From contig LQXN01000063.1 of NCBI GenBank assembly GCA_001648575.1, forward strand, positions 286,812-350,811: a stretch of 64,000 bases of DNA. The letters run 5' to 3'. This DNA comes from Sutcliffiella horikoshii DSM 8719. GTDB taxonomy: Bacteria > Bacillota > Bacilli > Bacillales > Bacillaceae_I. The position numbers and the translations under genes were made by a program. Shown here in pieces: positions 44,864 through 55,786 of the stretch. Below the pieces are notes generated by a model, which saw only the letters and a program-made list of their open reading frames with translations, was not told where the DNA came from and did no database searches. Numbering within the stretch: the first letter of the stretch is position 1; every line of letters starts with the position of its first letter.

Positions 44864-44879
44864 TGTTTCACATGAAACA
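44864..44879. promoter_or_regulatory. parS-like site upstream of noc
   Basis: TGTTTCACATGAAACA, a perfect palindrome differing from parS only at one central base (CACATG for CACGTG). Lies in the noc promoter region. Confidence 0.7.
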
Positions 44880-44997
44880 TCCCTTGCTTTGCAAAGTTTG
44901 CTGCATTTTTCAGCCTTTCATAAAAAGCCACCCGTAGCGGCAGGCGATATAACGCTATGATATATAGCGGGTATAGCCGTTTAACCAAAGGGTTTGC

Positions 44998-45714
44998 CTA
45001 TTCTAAAGGTTGTTTGTTAGGTGTACCCGGTTTGCGCGGGTATTTCTTAGGTGTAGGCTTTATTTTGTTAATGATAAGGATATTCCTTTCGCTTTCCTCT
45101 AAAGGCAAAGAAAAAGAGTGTACCTTTTCAAGTTTCCCACCAAGGATTTGAAGGGCTTTTTTCCCTTTTTCAAGTTCCTCGCTTGCTGCCGCCGCTTTCA
45201 TTGGCACAAACATGCCGCCTTCTTTCACCAATGGCAAACATAGTTCGCTCAAAACAGACAATCGAGCAACCGCCCTTGCTGTGACAAGGTCGAATTTTTC
45301 ACGGTAATCCGCATTTTTACCAAATGTTTCGGCTCTGTCATGAACAAAATGAACATCCTCCAAACCCAGTTCACTTGCAAGATTCTGAAGAAATGTGATG
45401 CGTTTGTTAAGAGAATCTACAATCGTAACCTTAAGGTTTGGAAAACATATTTTAAGAGGAATGCTTGGGAAGCCGGCACCCGCTCCTACATCACATAAAG
45501 ATAAGTCATTTTGAAGATCGACATAGAACGATGCCGTGATGGAATCATAGAAATGCTTCAAATAAACCTCTTCTTCATCGGTGATGGCTGTAAGGTTCAT
45601 TTTTTCATTCCATTCAACCAGCAATCTGTAATATGTATCAAATTGAGAAAGCTGTTGGGGAGATAGGGAAATCCCTTTCTCCTCCAACAGGGAAATGAAT
45701 TGTTCTTTATTCAT
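44998..45714 (-). CDS. rsmG: 16S rRNA (guanine-527 N7)-methyltransferase RsmG
   Basis: Methylates G527 of 16S rRNA with SAM; loss gives low-level streptomycin resistance. 238 aa. Motifs are [20 protein letters not shown], the SAM site [41 protein letters not shown] and [11 protein letters not shown]. 27 bp after mnmG in the same operon. Confidence 0.97.
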   Translation of the reverse strand: MNKEQFISLLEEKGISLSPQQLSQFDTYYRLLVEWNEKMNLTAITDEEEVYLKHFYDSITASFYVDLQNDLSLCDVGAGAGFPSIPLKICFPNLKVTIVDSLNKRITFLQNLASELGLEDVHFVHDRAETFGKNADYREKFDLVTARAVARLSVLSELCLPLVKEGGMFVPMKAAAASEELEKGKKALQILGGKLEKVHSFSLPLEESERNILIINKIKPTPKKYPRKPGTPNKQPLE

Positions 45715-45741
45715 GTGCTCGTATCCTTTCTATCTGTGGAT

Positions 45742-47631
45742 TTACTCGTTGGATACTCTAGCTATCCTACCCTGTTCCAAATACACAAGCAAAATGGATA
45801 CGTCCGCAGGGTTTACTCCCGAGATCCGTGAAGCCTGGGCAACAGATAGAGGCCGGACCTCTTTCAGCTTCTGCCTTGCTTCATTCGCCAGTCCATGAAT
45901 ATCATCGTAATCGATGTTCTCAGGGATCTTTTTATTCTCCATTTTCTTCAGGCGGTCCACCTGTTGAAGGGATTTTTGGATATATCCTTCGTATTTCACC
46001 TGTATTTCCACCTGTTCTGCCACATCAGGGGAAATGTCCTTGTCTGCAGGTACCATTTTGTGGATATGCTGATACGTCATTTCTGGTCGCTTCAAGAGAT
46101 CGGCGGCTCTGATGCCATCTTTCAGCTCACTTCCACCAGCTTCTCTGATGATGGTTTGGACCTTTTCGTTCGGTTTGATGATAATGGACTGCAGGCGTTC
46201 TTTTTCCATTTCGATTTCTTGCTTTTTCGCAGTAAATCGCTCATAGCGTTCAGGAGAAATCAAGCCGATTTCATGGCCGATATCCGTCAGGCGCAAGTCC
46301 GCATTGTCATGGCGGAGCAATAGGCGGTATTCCGCACGGGATGTCAGTAAGCGATATGGCTCATTTGTCCCTTTGGTAACAAGATCATCGATCAATACCC
46401 CGATATAGGCATCGGAACGGCTGAGGATAAGATCCTCTCTGTCAAGGGCACGGCGTCCTGCATTAATTCCAGCCATGATTCCTTGCCCGGCAGCCTCTTC
46501 ATACCCCGAGGTCCCATTGATTTGACCTGCCGTATACAGATTTTGCACCTTTTTCGTTTCCAGTGTCGGCCAAAGTTGTGTCGGGACGATGGAATCGTAT
46601 TCGATTGCATAACCAGCACGCATCATCCGTACATTTTCAAGTCCAGGGATGGTGGAAAGAATTTTACGCTGCACATCTTCAGGAAGGCTTGTGGATAGCC
46701 CCTGTACATATACTTCTTGGGTGTTTCTCCCCTCTGGCTCCAGGAAAATCTGGTGTCGGGGCTTGTCGTTGAATCGAACCACTTTATCCTCAATGGACGG
46801 ACAATACCTAGGGCCAGTCCCTTTAATCATTCCAGAGTACATCGGTGAACGGTGCAAATTATCATCAATCAGTTGATGTGTCTCGGCACTAGTGTATGTC
46901 AACCAACATGGTAGCTGATCTGTGATGTATTCAGTCGTTTCATATGAAAATGCCCGCGGCACTTCGTCGCCTGGCTGTATTTCCGTTTTGCTGTAATCGA
47001 TGGATGCACTGTTTACACGAGGAGGTGTTCCTGTTTTAAAACGCACCAAATCAAATCCTAGTTCTTCCAAATGCTCGGAAAGGGTAATGGAAGGCTGTTG
47101 GTTGTTCGGTCCGCTTAAATATTGAAGTTCTCCTAATATAATTTTTCCACGAAGGAATGTCCCTGTGGTGATGACCACGGTCTTGGACTCATAGATGGCA
47201 CCTGTCTGGGTGATGACACCCTTACACACGCCGTCCTCGACGATCAGTTTTTCCACCATGCCTTGCAGGAGTGTTATATTTTCTTCATTTTCTATGGTTT
47301 TTTTCATCTCATGCTGATAAAGGAACTTATCTGCCTGTGCACGCAAGGCACGAACAGCAGGTCCTTTCCCTGTATTCAGCATGCGCATCTGAATATGTGT
47401 CTTATCGATATTTCTTCCCATTTCCCCACCTAGTGCGTCAATTTCACGCACGACGATCCCTTTGGCAGGACCGCCCACAGATGGATTACATGGCATAAAG
47501 GCAACCATATCCAGGTTGATGGTCACCATTAACGTTTTCGCTCCCTGACGAGCTGCTGCAAGTCCTGCTTCTACTCCCGCATGACCAGCACCAATTACTA
47601 TTACATCATAGGAACCTGCATGATATTCCAT
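45742..47631 (-). CDS. mnmG: tRNA modification enzyme MnmG (GidA)
   Basis: FAD subunit that with MnmE adds carboxymethylaminomethyl to U34 of tRNAs. 629 aa. FAD fold [20 protein letters not shown], then [64 protein letters not shown] and the [10 protein letters not shown]-terminal region. 59 bp after mnmE. Confidence 0.98.
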   Translation of the reverse strand: MEYHAGSYDVIVIGAGHAGVEAGLAAARQGAKTLMVTINLDMVAFMPCNPSVGGPAKGIVVREIDALGGEMGRNIDKTHIQMRMLNTGKGPAVRALRAQADKFLYQHEMKKTIENEENITLLQGMVEKLIVEDGVCKGVITQTGAIYESKTVVITTGTFLRGKIILGELQYLSGPNNQQPSITLSEHLEELGFDLVRFKTGTPPRVNSASIDYSKTEIQPGDEVPRAFSYETTEYITDQLPCWLTYTSAETHQLIDDNLHRSPMYSGMIKGTGPRYCPSIEDKVVRFNDKPRHQIFLEPEGRNTQEVYVQGLSTSLPEDVQRKILSTIPGLENVRMMRAGYAIEYDSIVPTQLWPTLETKKVQNLYTAGQINGTSGYEEAAGQGIMAGINAGRRALDREDLILSRSDAYIGVLIDDLVTKGTNEPYRLLTSRAEYRLLLRHDNADLRLTDIGHEIGLISPERYERFTAKKQEIEMEKERLQSIIIKPNEKVQTIIREAGGSELKDGIRAADLLKRPEMTYQHIHKMVPADKDISPDVAEQVEIQVKYEGYIQKSLQQVDRLKKMENKKIPENIDYDDIHGLANEARQKLKEVRPLSVAQASRISGVNPADVSILLVYLEQGRIARVSNE

Positions 47632-47690
47632 GTTTGTTCCCTCCTATTCTTCTATAGCTATATTCATAAAAAGTATACGAAACATAGCCG

Positions 47691-49079
47691 CTATTTCCCT
47701 AAGCAAAATTGTGAGAACAACTGGTCGATCAAGCTTTCATGAACAGCATCCCCGATTATTTCACCAAGGATTTCCCACGTTCTTGTCAAATCTATTTGTA
47801 CGATATCTATTGGCACGCCGCTTTCCACGCCTTCTATTGCATCTTCGAGCGCTTGTTGGGCTTGAGTAATCAGACCGATATGGCGAGAATTTGAGACATA
47901 TGTCATATCGCCGGCTTCTAAATCACCTTGGAAGAACATGGACGAAATCGCTTCTTCAAGCTCATCAATCCCTTGTTCTTCTTTTAATGAAGTGGAGATG
48001 ACCGTATGCCTTTTTGCAAGCTTGGTCACTTCTGCAAGATCAATTTTCGCAGGAAGATCTGTTTTATTGACGATGACAATGACGTCCATTCCGCTCACCG
48101 CTTCAAACAACTGCTTGTCCTCATGTGTCAGTTCATCATTATTGTTCAGCACAAGGAGGATCAGGTCTGCTTTCTTTAAGACCTCACGTGATCGCTCCAC
48201 CCCGATGCGTTCGACAATGTCTTCTGTTTCACGGATTCCTGCTGTGTCCACCAGACGCAGGGGAACACCACGGACACTAACGTACTCTTCGATGACGTCA
48301 CGCGTTGTACCAGGAATGTCTGTCACTATCGCCTTATTTTCATGAACAAGGCTATTTAGCAAGGATGATTTTCCGACATTCGGGCGTCCGATAATGACCG
48401 TAGAGAGACCTTCTCTTAATATCTTACCCTGTTGGGAAGTTTGTAACAGCTTTTCCAATTCTTCTTTAACGAAGGTGGACTTTTCAAGCAGCATCTTATG
48501 AGTCATCTCTTCCACATCATCATATTCCGGGTAATCGATGTTCACTTCCACATGGGCCAATGTCTCCAAGATTTCCTGACGGAGTTTTTGGATCAATTTT
48601 GATAATCGGCCTTCCATCTGTCCGAGTGCTACATTCATTGCCCTGTCCGTTTTTGCCCGGATAAGATCCATCACTGCTTCAGCTTGGGAAAGATCAATTC
48701 TTCCATTAAGGAAGGCACGTTTAGTGAATTCTCCCGGTTCCGCGAGTCTTGCCCCTCTGCTTAACACAAGCTGGAGCAATTTATTCACGGAAACAAGGCC
48801 ACCGTGACAATTTATTTCAATAACATCTTCTCGAGTAAAGGTTTTCGGCCCTCTCATGGCCGATACCATTACCTCTTCGATGGTTTTATCCGTTTTTGGA
48901 TCTACGATATGTCCGTAGTGAATGGTATGAGAAGCAACGTCCTTCATTTTTTTACCGGAGGGAGTGACAAAGATTTCATCAATGATTCGATATGCTTCAT
49001 CTCCGCTTAATCGGACAATGGCAATCGCCCCTTCTCCCATCGGAGTCGAAATGGCTGCTATCGTGTCAAACTCATACAT
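47691..49079 (-). CDS. mnmE: tRNA modification GTPase MnmE (TrmE)
   Basis: K+-activated GTPase partner of MnmG. About 462 aa. The N-terminal folate-binding domain has [20 protein letters not shown], followed by a helical domain and an inserted G domain: G1 [16 protein letters not shown]3 [15 protein letters not shown]4 VNKTDLP. The C-terminus is CLGK with the catalytic Cys (FSQFCLGK). Start ATG at 49077-49079 with GAGGTG; the in-frame GTG at 49086 is part of that ribosome site. Confidence 0.97.
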   Translation of the reverse strand: MYEFDTIAAISTPMGEGAIAIVRLSGDEAYRIIDEIFVTPSGKKMKDVASHTIHYGHIVDPKTDKTIEEVMVSAMRGPKTFTREDVIEINCHGGLVSVNKLLQLVLSRGARLAEPGEFTKRAFLNGRIDLSQAEAVMDLIRAKTDRAMNVALGQMEGRLSKLIQKLRQEILETLAHVEVNIDYPEYDDVEEMTHKMLLEKSTFVKEELEKLLQTSQQGKILREGLSTVIIGRPNVGKSSLLNSLVHENKAIVTDIPGTTRDVIEEYVSVRGVPLRLVDTAGIRETEDIVERIGVERSREVLKKADLILLVLNNNDELTHEDKQLFEAVSGMDVIVIVNKTDLPAKIDLAEVTKLAKRHTVISTSLKEEQGIDELEEAISSMFFQGDLEAGDMTYVSNSRHIGLITQAQQALEDAIEGVESGVPIDIVQIDLTRTWEILGEIIGDAVHESLIDQLFSQFCLGK

Positions 49080-49382
49080 ATCATTCACCTCATTTCTTTT
49101 TCATTTTTTTCGGCAGAATTTACTGCAAAACTGCCTTATCTATAATCAATGGGAATAATCGTCCTTTAACCTACTAAGGTTAGCATAATTTTTTCTTCTT
49201 TTAAAGTATTCCTCTTCGACAGTTATCCACAAAAATTTCCCGAAACGTAAATCCGCTAGAATAATTTTAACTTATCCACATGTGAATAACAATAAACAAA
49301 TCTCGCACAATTGTGTCATCAGCATTTCCTTATATCTGTCGATTAAAACTTAAACGGATCGAAAAGCTTTGAGGCTCCATTT

Positions 49383-49512
49383 ACTCCTTCCGATTTTCGT
49401 TCCAGGTGTTCGCTTTCCGCGGGACGGTGCTTGAGCCTCCTCCCTCCGTTGCGTGGTCTCAACCAAACGTTACTCCCCCGCTGGAGTCTCACACCTTGCA
49501 CTAAAACCCTCA
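49383..49512. repeat. REP-like palindromic repeat
   Basis: TTCCAGGTGTTCGCTTTCCG, GTGCTTGAGCCTCCTCCC, GGTCTCAACCAAACGTTACT and CTGGAGTCTCACACCTTGCA; almost the same as 34727-34859. Confidence 0.88.
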
Positions 49513-49531
49513 GGTAAATCTCTTATATCAA

Positions 49532-49574
49532 AAAAAACGGCTGGCCCTTTATTTATAGGGTCAGCCGTTTTTTT
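49532..49574 (-). terminator. Terminator after jag
   Basis: AAACGGCTGGCCCT pairs with AGGGTCAGCCGTTT, with T-runs on both strands, right after the jag stop. Ends the rpmH-rnpA-yidC-jag unit. Confidence 0.92.
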
Positions 49575-49581
49575 TTTTGGA

Positions 49582-50217
49582 TTATCTTTTTGCGACTTTC
49601 TTTTTGGTTGTGATCACAAGGGATCTGTTAGGTTCTTTTCCTACGGAGTATGTTTCTACTTCCGGGTAGGCAGAGATGATCGAGTGCATCACTTTGCGTT
49701 CAAAAGAAGGCATCGGTTCAAGATGTACATCCTGTTTGGTTTTCATTGCTTTTTGTGCAAGCCGCTCCGCGAGCTGCTCCAGGGTTTCCCGGCGCTTCTC
49801 CCGATACCCTTCTGCGTCGATGACAACGGAAAGATATTGATTGGAGTGACGGTTTGCGACAATTTGAGTCAGATATTGCAAGGAATTGAGGGTTTGTCCT
49901 CTTTTCCCGATGATCAATGCGGTTTTCTCGCCACTGATGCCGATGAAGATATTCCTGCCCTCCACCTTAACATCCAGTTCTGCGACGATATTCATTTCAG
50001 TAAGAACTTTTTTCAAGAAATTCGTTGATTCTTCGATCGGGTCATGCTTCAATTTGACGGTAACGACACTAGGTTTAGAGCCAAACAGTCCGAAGAGACC
50101 TTTCTTGCCTTCCTCAACGATTGTAATGTCTGCACGGTCTTTTGATGTGTTTAGTTGAGCTAAAGCAGATTGGACAGCTTCCTCGACTGTTGGACCAGTT
50201 GCAGTTATTTCTTTCAC
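49582..50217 (-). CDS. jag: RNA-binding protein Jag/KhpB (SpoIIIJ-associated)
   Basis: 211-aa RNA-binding protein. It has the N-terminal Jag domain ([20 protein letters not shown], then [13 protein letters not shown]), a KH domain ([20 protein letters not shown]) and an R3H domain ([15 protein letters not shown]). It pairs with KhpA and affects wall synthesis in Firmicutes. GTG start (50215-50217) with GGAGGAAC, overlapping yidC by 4 bp. Confidence 0.96.
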   Translation of the reverse strand: MKEITATGPTVEEAVQSALAQLNTSKDRADITIVEEGKKGLFGLFGSKPSVVTVKLKHDPIEESTNFLKKVLTEMNIVAELDVKVEGRNIFIGISGEKTALIIGKRGQTLNSLQYLTQIVANRHSNQYLSVVIDAEGYREKRRETLEQLAERLAQKAMKTKQDVHLEPMPSFERKVMHSIISAYPEVETYSVGKEPNRSLVITTKKKVAKR

Positions 50218-50996
50218 TTTTTTGTTCCTCCTGCAGTTCCAGTAGCTGTTTCTTTTGCTTTTCTCAGCTCCGGTCCTTTAATAAAGTAAGTTTGAACAAT
50301 CATAAAGATGTTACCCACTACCCAGTACAGAGAAAGTGCAGCCGGGAAGTTGATCGCAAATACAACGATCATGATCGGCATGATCCAAAGCATCATCACC
50401 ATCTGCGGGTTGTTGTCCATACCAGCCATCATGATTTTTTGCTGGATGAATGTCGTAATTCCGGCAACAACAGGTAAGATGAAGTATGGATCCGGATCTC
50501 CCAAGTCAAACCACATGAAATTATGGTTGGCGATTTCCGTCGTACGTGTGATCGCGTGGAAAAATCCGATAAGAATCGGCATCTGAACCAATAATGGGAA
50601 ACATCCGGCTAGCGGATTAACACCATGTTTTTGGAAAAGACCCATTGTTTCTTGTTGCAGTTTCTGTTGGGTTTTCTGGTCTTTGGAGCTATATTTTTCA
50701 CGAAGTGCTTTCATTTCCGGTTGTAAGGCTTGCATCGCCTTTGCGTTCTTCGTTTGTTTGATCATCAACGGTAAGATAGCAAATCGGATTAATAACGTTA
50801 CAATAATAATGGATAAGCCGTAGTCATCGTTCAATAGTGTAGCAAAATAAGTAATTAGCCAAGATAGCGGATAAACCACGTATTGATTCCAAAAGCCTTC
50901 GCTTTCATTGGTGATCGGCTGATTGATTTCTGTACAGCCTGATAGTAAGACTACAAGTCCAATAAGGGCCGTTAGTAGCCATATTCGATTTTTCAA
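50214..50996 (-). CDS. yidC: Membrane protein insertase YidC (SpoIIIJ/OxaA)
   Basis: Inserts membrane proteins, with or without SecYEG. 260 aa. Lipoprotein signal [16 protein letters not shown], then five helices with [20 protein letters not shown] (the conserved Arg in the hydrophilic groove), [19 protein letters not shown] and [23 protein letters not shown] start at 50994-50996 with AAGGAGG nine bases upstream; the frame open to 51092 lacks a ribosome site. Another YidC paralogue probably exists elsewhere. Confidence 0.95.
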   Translation of the reverse strand: MKNRIWLLTALIGLVVLLSGCTEINQPITNESEGFWNQYVVYPLSWLITYFATLLNDDYGLSIIIVTLLIRFAILPLMIKQTKNAKAMQALQPEMKALREKYSSKDQKTQQKLQQETMGLFQKHGVNPLAGCFPLLVQMPILIGFFHAITRTTEIANHNFMWFDLGDPDPYFILPVVAGITTFIQQKIMMAGMDNNPQMVMMLWIMPIMIVVFAINFPAALSLYWVVGNIFMIVQTYFIKGPELRKAKETATGTAGGTKK

Positions 50997-51112
50997 CCTC
51001 TTTTTCCTCCTTTTTACACAAAAAAAATGATTCCTTTTACATCCTATCATTTTTATCTGACAAATTGAATATCTGTCACACTTCCAACACATTTTTTTCC
51101 TTTGGTCTATAT

Positions 51113-51249
51113 AACACCGCTGTTGATTTCCGCAAATGGCTTCGCTTTCCTAGAGGCTGACGAGAGCCTCCTCACTTCGTTGCGGGGTCTCCACCTAGCG
51201 CTATCTCCCTCAGGAGTCTTCGCCTTTTGCTCCAATCAAAAGCTATAAA
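51113..51249. repeat. REP-like palindromic repeat
   Basis: CGCTGTTGATTTCCGCAAAT, GGCTTCGCTTTCCTAGAGGC, GAGAGCCTCCTCACTTCG, GGGGTCTCCACC and CTCAGGAGTCTTCGCCTTTT, with an end AATCAAAAGC. Between yidC and rnpA. Confidence 0.87.
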
Positions 51250-51280
51250 CATTTCGGATATTTAGGGAACTCTTAATGTT

Positions 51281-51628
51281 TTATTTCTTTGCAGAAAGTG
51301 TCGGTAGTTTTCTTATTACATGGTGCAAGCTTTTCTTCACTTCTTCAAAAGACATGTCCGCGGCTGGTTTTCGAGCAATCACGACAATGTCGACTCCACC
51401 AGGCAGCTGATCCTTCATTTCATGGACTGCTTCCCTGACAAGCCGCTTGATTCGATTCCTTGTTACAGCGTTTCCAATTTTCTTGCTTACAGACAGACCA
51501 ATCCGGAATACCGGTTGGTCCTCTTTCTGTACAGCATATATGACAAATTGCCGATTGGCCATCGACTTTCCTTTTTGGAACACATGTTGGAACTCTTTAT
51601 TTTTTTTGATTCTTTGTTCTTTCCTCAA
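51281..51628 (-). CDS. rnpA: Ribonuclease P protein component
   Basis: Protein part of RNase P, which matures tRNA 5' ends. 115 aa, basic. [40 protein letters not shown] and [11 protein letters not shown] form the RNR motif. TTG start at 51626-51628 with GGAGGAG; the frame open to 51652 is rejected. Confidence 0.96.
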   Translation of the reverse strand: MRKEQRIKKNKEFQHVFQKGKSMANRQFVIYAVQKEDQPVFRIGLSVSKKIGNAVTRNRIKRLVREAVHEMKDQLPGGVDIVVIARKPAADMSFEEVKKSLHHVIRKLPTLSAKK

Positions 51629-51755
51629 TGTGTCTCCTCCTGCCTTACACAAATCCTCTAATTCGGTCCTATTTCAACATTCTTTCTCAAATTCTCGGAA
51701 AAAATAACCGGAATAGGCCCGAAATAGTAAAAAAGACCACTGACAGTCAGTGGCC

Positions 51756-51959
<204 letters not shown>

Positions 51960-52169
51960 TTATAAGCCGTTTTTCAACACCACTGGAAAGTCTTGCTTTC
52001 CTATAATATAAAATTTCTTTACAGACAGTCTTACTAATTATAGAGAATATACCATCGGAATGTCAACTTCCCAAATGTAAGTATAAATTCCCCAGCCTCA
52101 CAAAGCAACCCTTTCTTTTTATATAGTAAAAACTAACAACTAAATTCCCATCAAACCAATAAAAAATTT

Positions 52170-52265
52170 AAAAAGGTGCCAAAGGTGCCTGACCCCAAAA
52201 ACAAACAACCGATCTTTCACACTAATTTTAGGATCGGGGTCTGGAACCTCGAAAAAAAGGGGTCT
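52170..52265. repeat. Hairpin-rich GGTGCC/GGGGTCTGACCCC sequence
   Basis: AAAGGGG and CCCCCTTT pair around GTCTGA near 52253-52276, and CCGATC...GGATCGG pair just before it. It resembles the short intergenic hairpins at 7000 and 12560 in style. Between rpmH and oriC. Confidence 0.55.
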
Positions 52266-52284
52266 GACCCCCTTTATGCATCCA

Positions 52285-52570
52285 ACTTTTTTCTAACCTG
52301 TGAATAACTTTTTTCGCTATTTTTCGTCATCCACAGCAGTTATCGACAAGGTTTACACAGTATATTGTGTTGTGGAAAACTTTCCTCCACAATTTGTGGT
52401 GATTGTGGATAATATCAAAAAGCAATTGCAACATAAGGATTTTTTTGATATTATTATTGTGTTTTCACTCTTAATAAATGTTTACGTTAAAATAGTTGTC
52501 CACAGATTGTGGATAAGATGTGGATAGTTATTCAAGGGTGTTTGTAAGTATTTGTCCACAGGTGCCTATT
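52285..52570. other. oriC, part upstream of dnaA (DnaA-box cluster)
   Basis: DnaA boxes or near-boxes: TGTGAATAA 52299-52307, TCATCCACA 52327-52335, TTATCGACA 52340-52348, TGTGGATAA 52404-52412 and 52508-52516, TGTGGATAG 52519-52527, and weaker TTGTCCACA 52497-52505. This is the incA/B-like part of a bipartite Bacillus origin and includes the autoregulated dnaA promoter. Confidence 0.92.
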
Positions 52571-52738
52571 TTTGTCGAAAACTACTTTTCTACTATATTA
52601 TATGTTTTGCACAGTATATGAATGAATAAACATACATCAGGTGTTTTTCTAGCAGAGTGTTTGTTGAACAAAACTTGTACAGATAAGCACTTTTTTTATT
52701 TTCAGAAGGTTACCTATATAAAGATGAAAGGGGGATTC

Positions 52739-54088
52739 ATGGTGAAAAATATATCTGATCTTTGGGTAAAAGCATTAAGTCAGATTGAGAAAAAGATAAG
52801 CAAACCAAGCTTTGAAACATGGTTGAAAAGTACGAAAGCCCATTCTCTGCAAGGCGATAATCTAGTAATCACCGCACCTAATGAATTTGCACGAGACTGG
52901 CTAGAGTCACGGTATTCCGGGCTTATCGGAGAAACTATCTCTGATATAACAGGCGAAGAATTGTCTATTAAATTCATTATTCCTCAAAACCAAGCGGATG
53001 AAGAAATAGAAATAAAGACTCCGCCTGCAAAAATGAAAAGAGACGATGATTCCATTGAAATACCACAAAATATGTTGAATCCGAAATACACATTTGACAC
53101 ATTTGTCATCGGTTCAGGAAACAGGTTTGCCCACGCTGCGTCTTTGGCAGTGGCCGAAGCGCCAGCAAAAGCGTATAACCCGTTATTTATTTATGGGGGC
53201 GTTGGATTGGGAAAAACCCACTTAATGCATGCAATTGGTCATTATGTCATTGAACATAACCCAGCTGCCAAGGTAGTCTATTTATCATCTGAAAAATTTA
53301 CTAATGAATTCATCAATTCCATCAGGGACAACAAAGCTGTCGATTTCCGCAATAAATATCGAAATGTCGACGTCCTGCTTATTGATGATATTCAGTTCCT
53401 TGCTGGAAAAGAACAGACGCAAGAGGAATTTTTCCATACATTTAACACATTGCATGAGGAAAGCAAGCAAATTGTCATCTCAAGTGACCGTCCACCAAAA
53501 GAGATTCCGACTTTGGAGGACCGTCTTCGCTCCCGCTTTGAATGGGGATTGATCACCGACATCACGCCACCGGACCTGGAAACGCGTATAGCAATCCTCC
53601 GCAAAAAGGCCAAAGCGGAAGGTCTTGATATTCCTAATGAAGTGATGCTTTATATCGCCAATCAAATTGATTCCAATATTCGTGAATTAGAGGGGGCGCT
53701 TATTAGGGTTGTCGCCTATTCATCCCTGATCAATAAAGATATCAATGCAGATTTGGCAGCAGAAGCGTTGAAAGACATCATTCCTAGCTCCAAGCCGCGA
53801 GTCGTGACGATCCATGACATCCAGCGGACCGTCGGAGAAGAATATAGCGTGAAACTGGAGGATTTCAAGGCGAAAAAGCGAACCAAATCGGTCGCTTTCC
53901 CTCGTCAAATCGCCATGTACTTATCAAGGGAGCTCACCGATTTTTCCTTGCCGAAGATCGGGGAAGAGTTTGGCGGACGTGACCATACAACCGTTATTCA
54001 TGCCCATGAAAAGATTTCAAATCTAGTAAAAACAGATACATCATTGCAAAAACAAATACAATCGATAGCAGATTCTCTTAAAAGTTAA
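52739..54088 (+). CDS. dnaA: Replication initiator DnaA
   Basis: Binds DnaA boxes and opens oriC. 449 aa. Domain [21 protein letters not shown], a short acidic linker, AAA+ domain with Walker [17 protein letters not shown], Walker [21 protein letters not shown] and sensor II region, and domain IV helix-turn-helix [20 protein letters not shown]. The start is the ATG at 52739 behind AAAGGGGG; the open frame from 52622 has no homology. Confidence 0.98.
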   Translation: MVKNISDLWVKALSQIEKKISKPSFETWLKSTKAHSLQGDNLVITAPNEFARDWLESRYSGLIGETISDITGEELSIKFIIPQNQADEEIEIKTPPAKMKRDDDSIEIPQNMLNPKYTFDTFVIGSGNRFAHAASLAVAEAPAKAYNPLFIYGGVGLGKTHLMHAIGHYVIEHNPAAKVVYLSSEKFTNEFINSIRDNKAVDFRNKYRNVDVLLIDDIQFLAGKEQTQEEFFHTFNTLHEESKQIVISSDRPPKEIPTLEDRLRSRFEWGLITDITPPDLETRIAILRKKAKAEGLDIPNEVMLYIANQIDSNIRELEGALIRVVAYSSLINKDINADLAAEALKDIIPSSKPRVVTIHDIQRTVGEEYSVKLEDFKAKKRTKSVAFPRQIAMYLSRELTDFSLPKIGEEFGGRDHTTVIHAHEKISNLVKTDTSLQKQIQSIADSLKS

Positions 54089-54272
54089 AATCGCCATCAG
54101 TGGAAACTGTGTATAAGTGGTACAAGGTTAAGCACAGGTTATGCACATGTGGATATCTACTCCTTTATAAGGAAAATGGACTTATCCACATAATCACAGC
54201 CCCTACTATTACTTCTACTATTTTTTTATTAATAAAATATATAAATAGACCTGCCCTATAAGGAGGATTACG
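54089..54272. other. oriC, part between dnaA and dnaN (DnaA boxes, DnaA-trio, unwinding element)
   Basis: Boxes TGTGTATAA 54108-54116, TTAAGCACA 54128-54136, TTATGCACA 54139-54147, TGTGGATAT 54148-54156 and TTATCCACA 54182-54190. After GCCC come the trinucleotides CTA-CTA-TTA-CTT-CTA-CTA (about 54202-54220), the DnaA-trio pattern, then the AT-rich unwinding element to about 54248. Same layout as B. subtilis. Confidence 0.93.
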
Positions 54273-55409
54273 ATGAAATTTATTATCCAACGCGACAAGC
54301 TGGTTCAAAGCGTTCAAGATGTACTAAAAGCCGTCTCTTCCCGGACAACGATTCCTATTCTTACTGGAATAAAGATTGTTGCTACAGAAGAAGGTGTAAC
54401 CCTGACTGGTAGTGACTCTGATATTTCTATTGAGTCCTTCATTCCCAGTGAGGAAGAAGGTTCTGAGTATGTAGAAGTAAAAACAGCAGGCAGTGTCGTA
54501 TTGCAGGCACGTTTTTTCAGTGAAATCATTAAAAAGCTGCCTATGGATACAGTGGAGATAGAAGTACAAAGCCAATATGTAACGACCATCCGTTCCGGAA
54601 ACTCAGAATTCAACTTGAATGGCCAGGATGCAGCTGAATATCCTCATTTGCCACAAGTAGAAGAGCAAAATGTATTCAAGGTGCCGACAGATCTATTAAA
54701 AAATATTATTCGACAAACGGTGTTTGCGGTGTCCACCTCAGAAACACGCCCTATCTTGACAGGTGTAAACTGGAAGCTTGAAAATCATGAACTGACCTGT
54801 ATTGCAACAGACAGTCATCGTCTTGCTTTACGCAAAGCAAAAGTAGATGCGGAAAATGATATTGTTTGTAATGTGGTCATCCCAGGCAAGAGCTTGAATG
54901 AATTGAATAAGATTCTTGATGATAACAATGAGTTACTCGACATCGTCGTAACGGAGAACCAGGTGCTGTTCAAGGCGAAAAACATTTTATTCTTTTCCCG
55001 CTTGCTGGATGGAAACTATCCGGATACGTCCCGATTGATTCCAGCGGAAAGTAAAACAGACATTACCGTAACGACTAAAGAATTCCTTCAGGCCATTGAT
55101 CGTGCAAGTCTTTTGGCAAGAGAGGGAAGAAACAATGTCGTAAAACTGGCTACCCTTGAAGCGGATGCCTTGGAGGTATCTTCAAATTCTCCAGAAGTGG
55201 GGAAAGTTGTGGAACAGGTCCAAAGCAACTCCATAAATGGGGAAGAGCTTAAGATTTCTTTTAGTGCGAAGTATATGATGGATGCCCTAAAAGCCCTGGA
55301 AGGAAATGAGATCCTGATCAATTTCACTGGAGCGATGAGACCATTTGTCATTAAAACATTGCATGATGATTCCATGCTGCAACTAATCCTGCCTGTCAGA
55401 ACTTATTAA
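54273..55409 (+). CDS. dnaN: DNA polymerase III beta clamp
   Basis: Sliding clamp, 378 aa, three similar domains. MKFIIQRDKLVQSVQDVLKA, RTTIPILTGIKI, FAVSTSETRPILTGVNW, CIATDSHRLALRK, ASLLAREGRNNVVKL and the C-terminal LQLILPVRTY pocket are all present. AAGGAGG upstream. Confidence 0.98.
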   Translation: MKFIIQRDKLVQSVQDVLKAVSSRTTIPILTGIKIVATEEGVTLTGSDSDISIESFIPSEEEGSEYVEVKTAGSVVLQARFFSEIIKKLPMDTVEIEVQSQYVTTIRSGNSEFNLNGQDAAEYPHLPQVEEQNVFKVPTDLLKNIIRQTVFAVSTSETRPILTGVNWKLENHELTCIATDSHRLALRKAKVDAENDIVCNVVIPGKSLNELNKILDDNNELLDIVVTENQVLFKAKNILFFSRLLDGNYPDTSRLIPAESKTDITVTTKEFLQAIDRASLLAREGRNNVVKLATLEADALEVSSNSPEVGKVVEQVQSNSINGEELKISFSAKYMMDALKALEGNEILINFTGAMRPFVIKTLHDDSMLQLILPVRTY

Positions 55410-55422
55410 TAAACATAGAAAC

Positions 55423-55459
55423 AGAAAGCTACTAGCGACGATTCTAGTGGCTTTCTTTT
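55423..55459 (+). terminator. dnaN terminator
   Basis: AGAAAGCTACTAG pairs with CTAGTGGCTTTCT, followed by TTTC; ends the dnaA-dnaN unit. Confidence 0.85.
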
Positions 55460-55556
55460 CTATATGGAGAAGTTCTAGTACAATAGGAAGTAGACAATAA
55501 GGGAATGTTAAAAGAATCTCCACACAAACCCTTAAAAAGAAAGTGAGCGCGAAACA

Positions 55557-55769
55557 ATGAAGGAAATACAAATTTCAACAGAAATCATCACACTTGGGCA
55601 ATTCTTGAAGCTTGCAGATGTCATTCAGTCAGGCGGGATGGCAAAATGGTTCCTTTCTGAGTACGAAGTGAAAGTGAACGGAGAGCTGGAAGATAGAAGA
55701 GGAAGAAAATTAAAAGTTCAGGATGTAGTGGAAATAGACGGTCATGGAAGCTATGTCATTGTTTCCTGA
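55557..55769 (+). CDS. yaaA: S4-domain RNA-binding protein YaaA (RlbA)
   Basis: 70-aa S4-like domain protein: ITLGQFLKLADVIQSGGMAK, WFLSEYEVKVNGELEDRRGR, KLKVQDVVEIDG. Probably a ribosome- or RNA-binding factor; precise target not settled. Always between dnaN and recF. Ribosome site GAAAGTGAG is weak. Confidence 0.94.
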   Translation: MKEIQISTEIITLGQFLKLADVIQSGGMAKWFLSEYEVKVNGELEDRRGRKLKVQDVVEIDGHGSYVIVS

Positions 55770-55786
55770 TGAGTTGGTGATGCGGA

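Larger units (their letters stand above)
49089..49581. other. Gap between jag and mnmE: DnaA boxes, REP-like repeat, terminator
   Basis: Contains DnaA boxes TTATCCACA at 49223-49231 and 49272-49280 and TGTGAATAA at 49281-49289 upstream of mnmE, then a REP-like repeat and the jag terminator. No gene is supported. Confidence 0.8.
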
